Assembly (NCBI GenBank): GCA_030044395.1
Contig: JASHVW010000116.1
Span: forward strand, 1 to 5,105
Length of the DNA stretch: 5,105 bases
Origin: Verrucomicrobiia bacterium
GTDB taxonomy: Bacteria; Verrucomicrobiota; Verrucomicrobiia; Limisphaerales; UBA11358
Direction: 5' to 3'
This document shows, in pieces, positions 4,976-5,105 of this stretch. Each line of letters starts with the position of its first letter. Position 1 is the first letter of the stretch. A program made the position numbers and the translations under genes. A model generated the notes under the pieces. The model had not been told where the DNA came from, made no database searches, and saw only the letters and a program-made list of their open reading frames with translations.

Positions 4976-5105
4976 ATGAAACAAAAAGCCTACGCCGCCG
5001 CCGGTGTGGACATTGATCTTGGCAACCGCGTCAAGGCCGCGCTGCCCGAATTGCTCGCCGCGACGCATCGGCGCGAGGTTCTCGGCAAAGTCGGTGGCTT
5101 TGGCG
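4976..5105 (+). CDS. purM: Phosphoribosylformylglycinamidine cyclo-ligase (AIR synthetase), 5' part only
   Basis: The first 43 codons plus one base are visible; the gene runs off the right edge. PurM closes the imidazole ring of purine biosynthesis, converting FGAM to AIR with ATP. The N-terminus reads MKQKAYAAAGVDIDLGNRV, and AGVDIDLGN (9-17) is the hallmark opening of PurM. VLGKVGGFG (35-43) matches the GGFGG region that follows. This short stretch is distinctive, so the family call is good although catalytic residues are outside the window. The ATG has no usable SD. Confidence 0.88.
   Translation, partial: MKQKAYAAAGVDIDLGNRVKAALPELLAATHRREVLGKVGGFG

Overview
This window reads as ordinary chromosomal DNA from a free-living, moderately GC-rich Gram-negative bacterium, most likely Verrucomicrobiota (Pedosphaera/Limisphaera-like). 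That placement is an inference. It rests on the style of the exported vWA-like protein at 1682-2863, the exported cyclophilin subtype at 2909-3574, and the scarcity of Shine-Dalgarno (SD) sites. No mobile element, CRISPR array, rRNA or tRNA is visible.

Minus-strand block (1-1127): lspA (lipoprotein signal peptidase, TTG start at 1127) is followed by an RluD-type 23S rRNA pseudouridine synthase that runs off the left edge just after its catalytic HRLDKETT motif. Between them is a possible 27-codon ORF with a strong SD. Its TGA overlaps the only usable rluD start codon as GTGA, which suggests translational coupling.

Divergent spacer (1128-1199): 72 bp, AT-rich, carrying a 7-bp inverted repeat (AAGAATA/TATTCTT) around a second small palindrome. 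It should hold the start signals for both directions.

Plus-strand block (1200-5105): a YacP-like NYN-domain (PIN-fold) predicted RNase; a signal-peptide/vWA-like/Pro-rich-linker/TM protein; an exported cyclophilin; a cytoplasmic cyclophilin; a 63-aa hypothetical protein; a Nudix hydrolase of ADP-ribose pyrophosphatase type; and the first 43 codons of purM. Gaps are 4-45 bp from the NYN gene to the Nudix gene, consistent with one transcription unit. The 79-bp gap before purM may begin a new unit.

The set mixes RNA turnover, envelope and folding functions, nucleotide clean-up and purine synthesis. It looks like a housekeeping neighbourhood rather than a dedicated system. The least explained parts are the vWA-like protein with its freshly repeated linker, the small ORF coupled to rluD, and the 63-aa protein.
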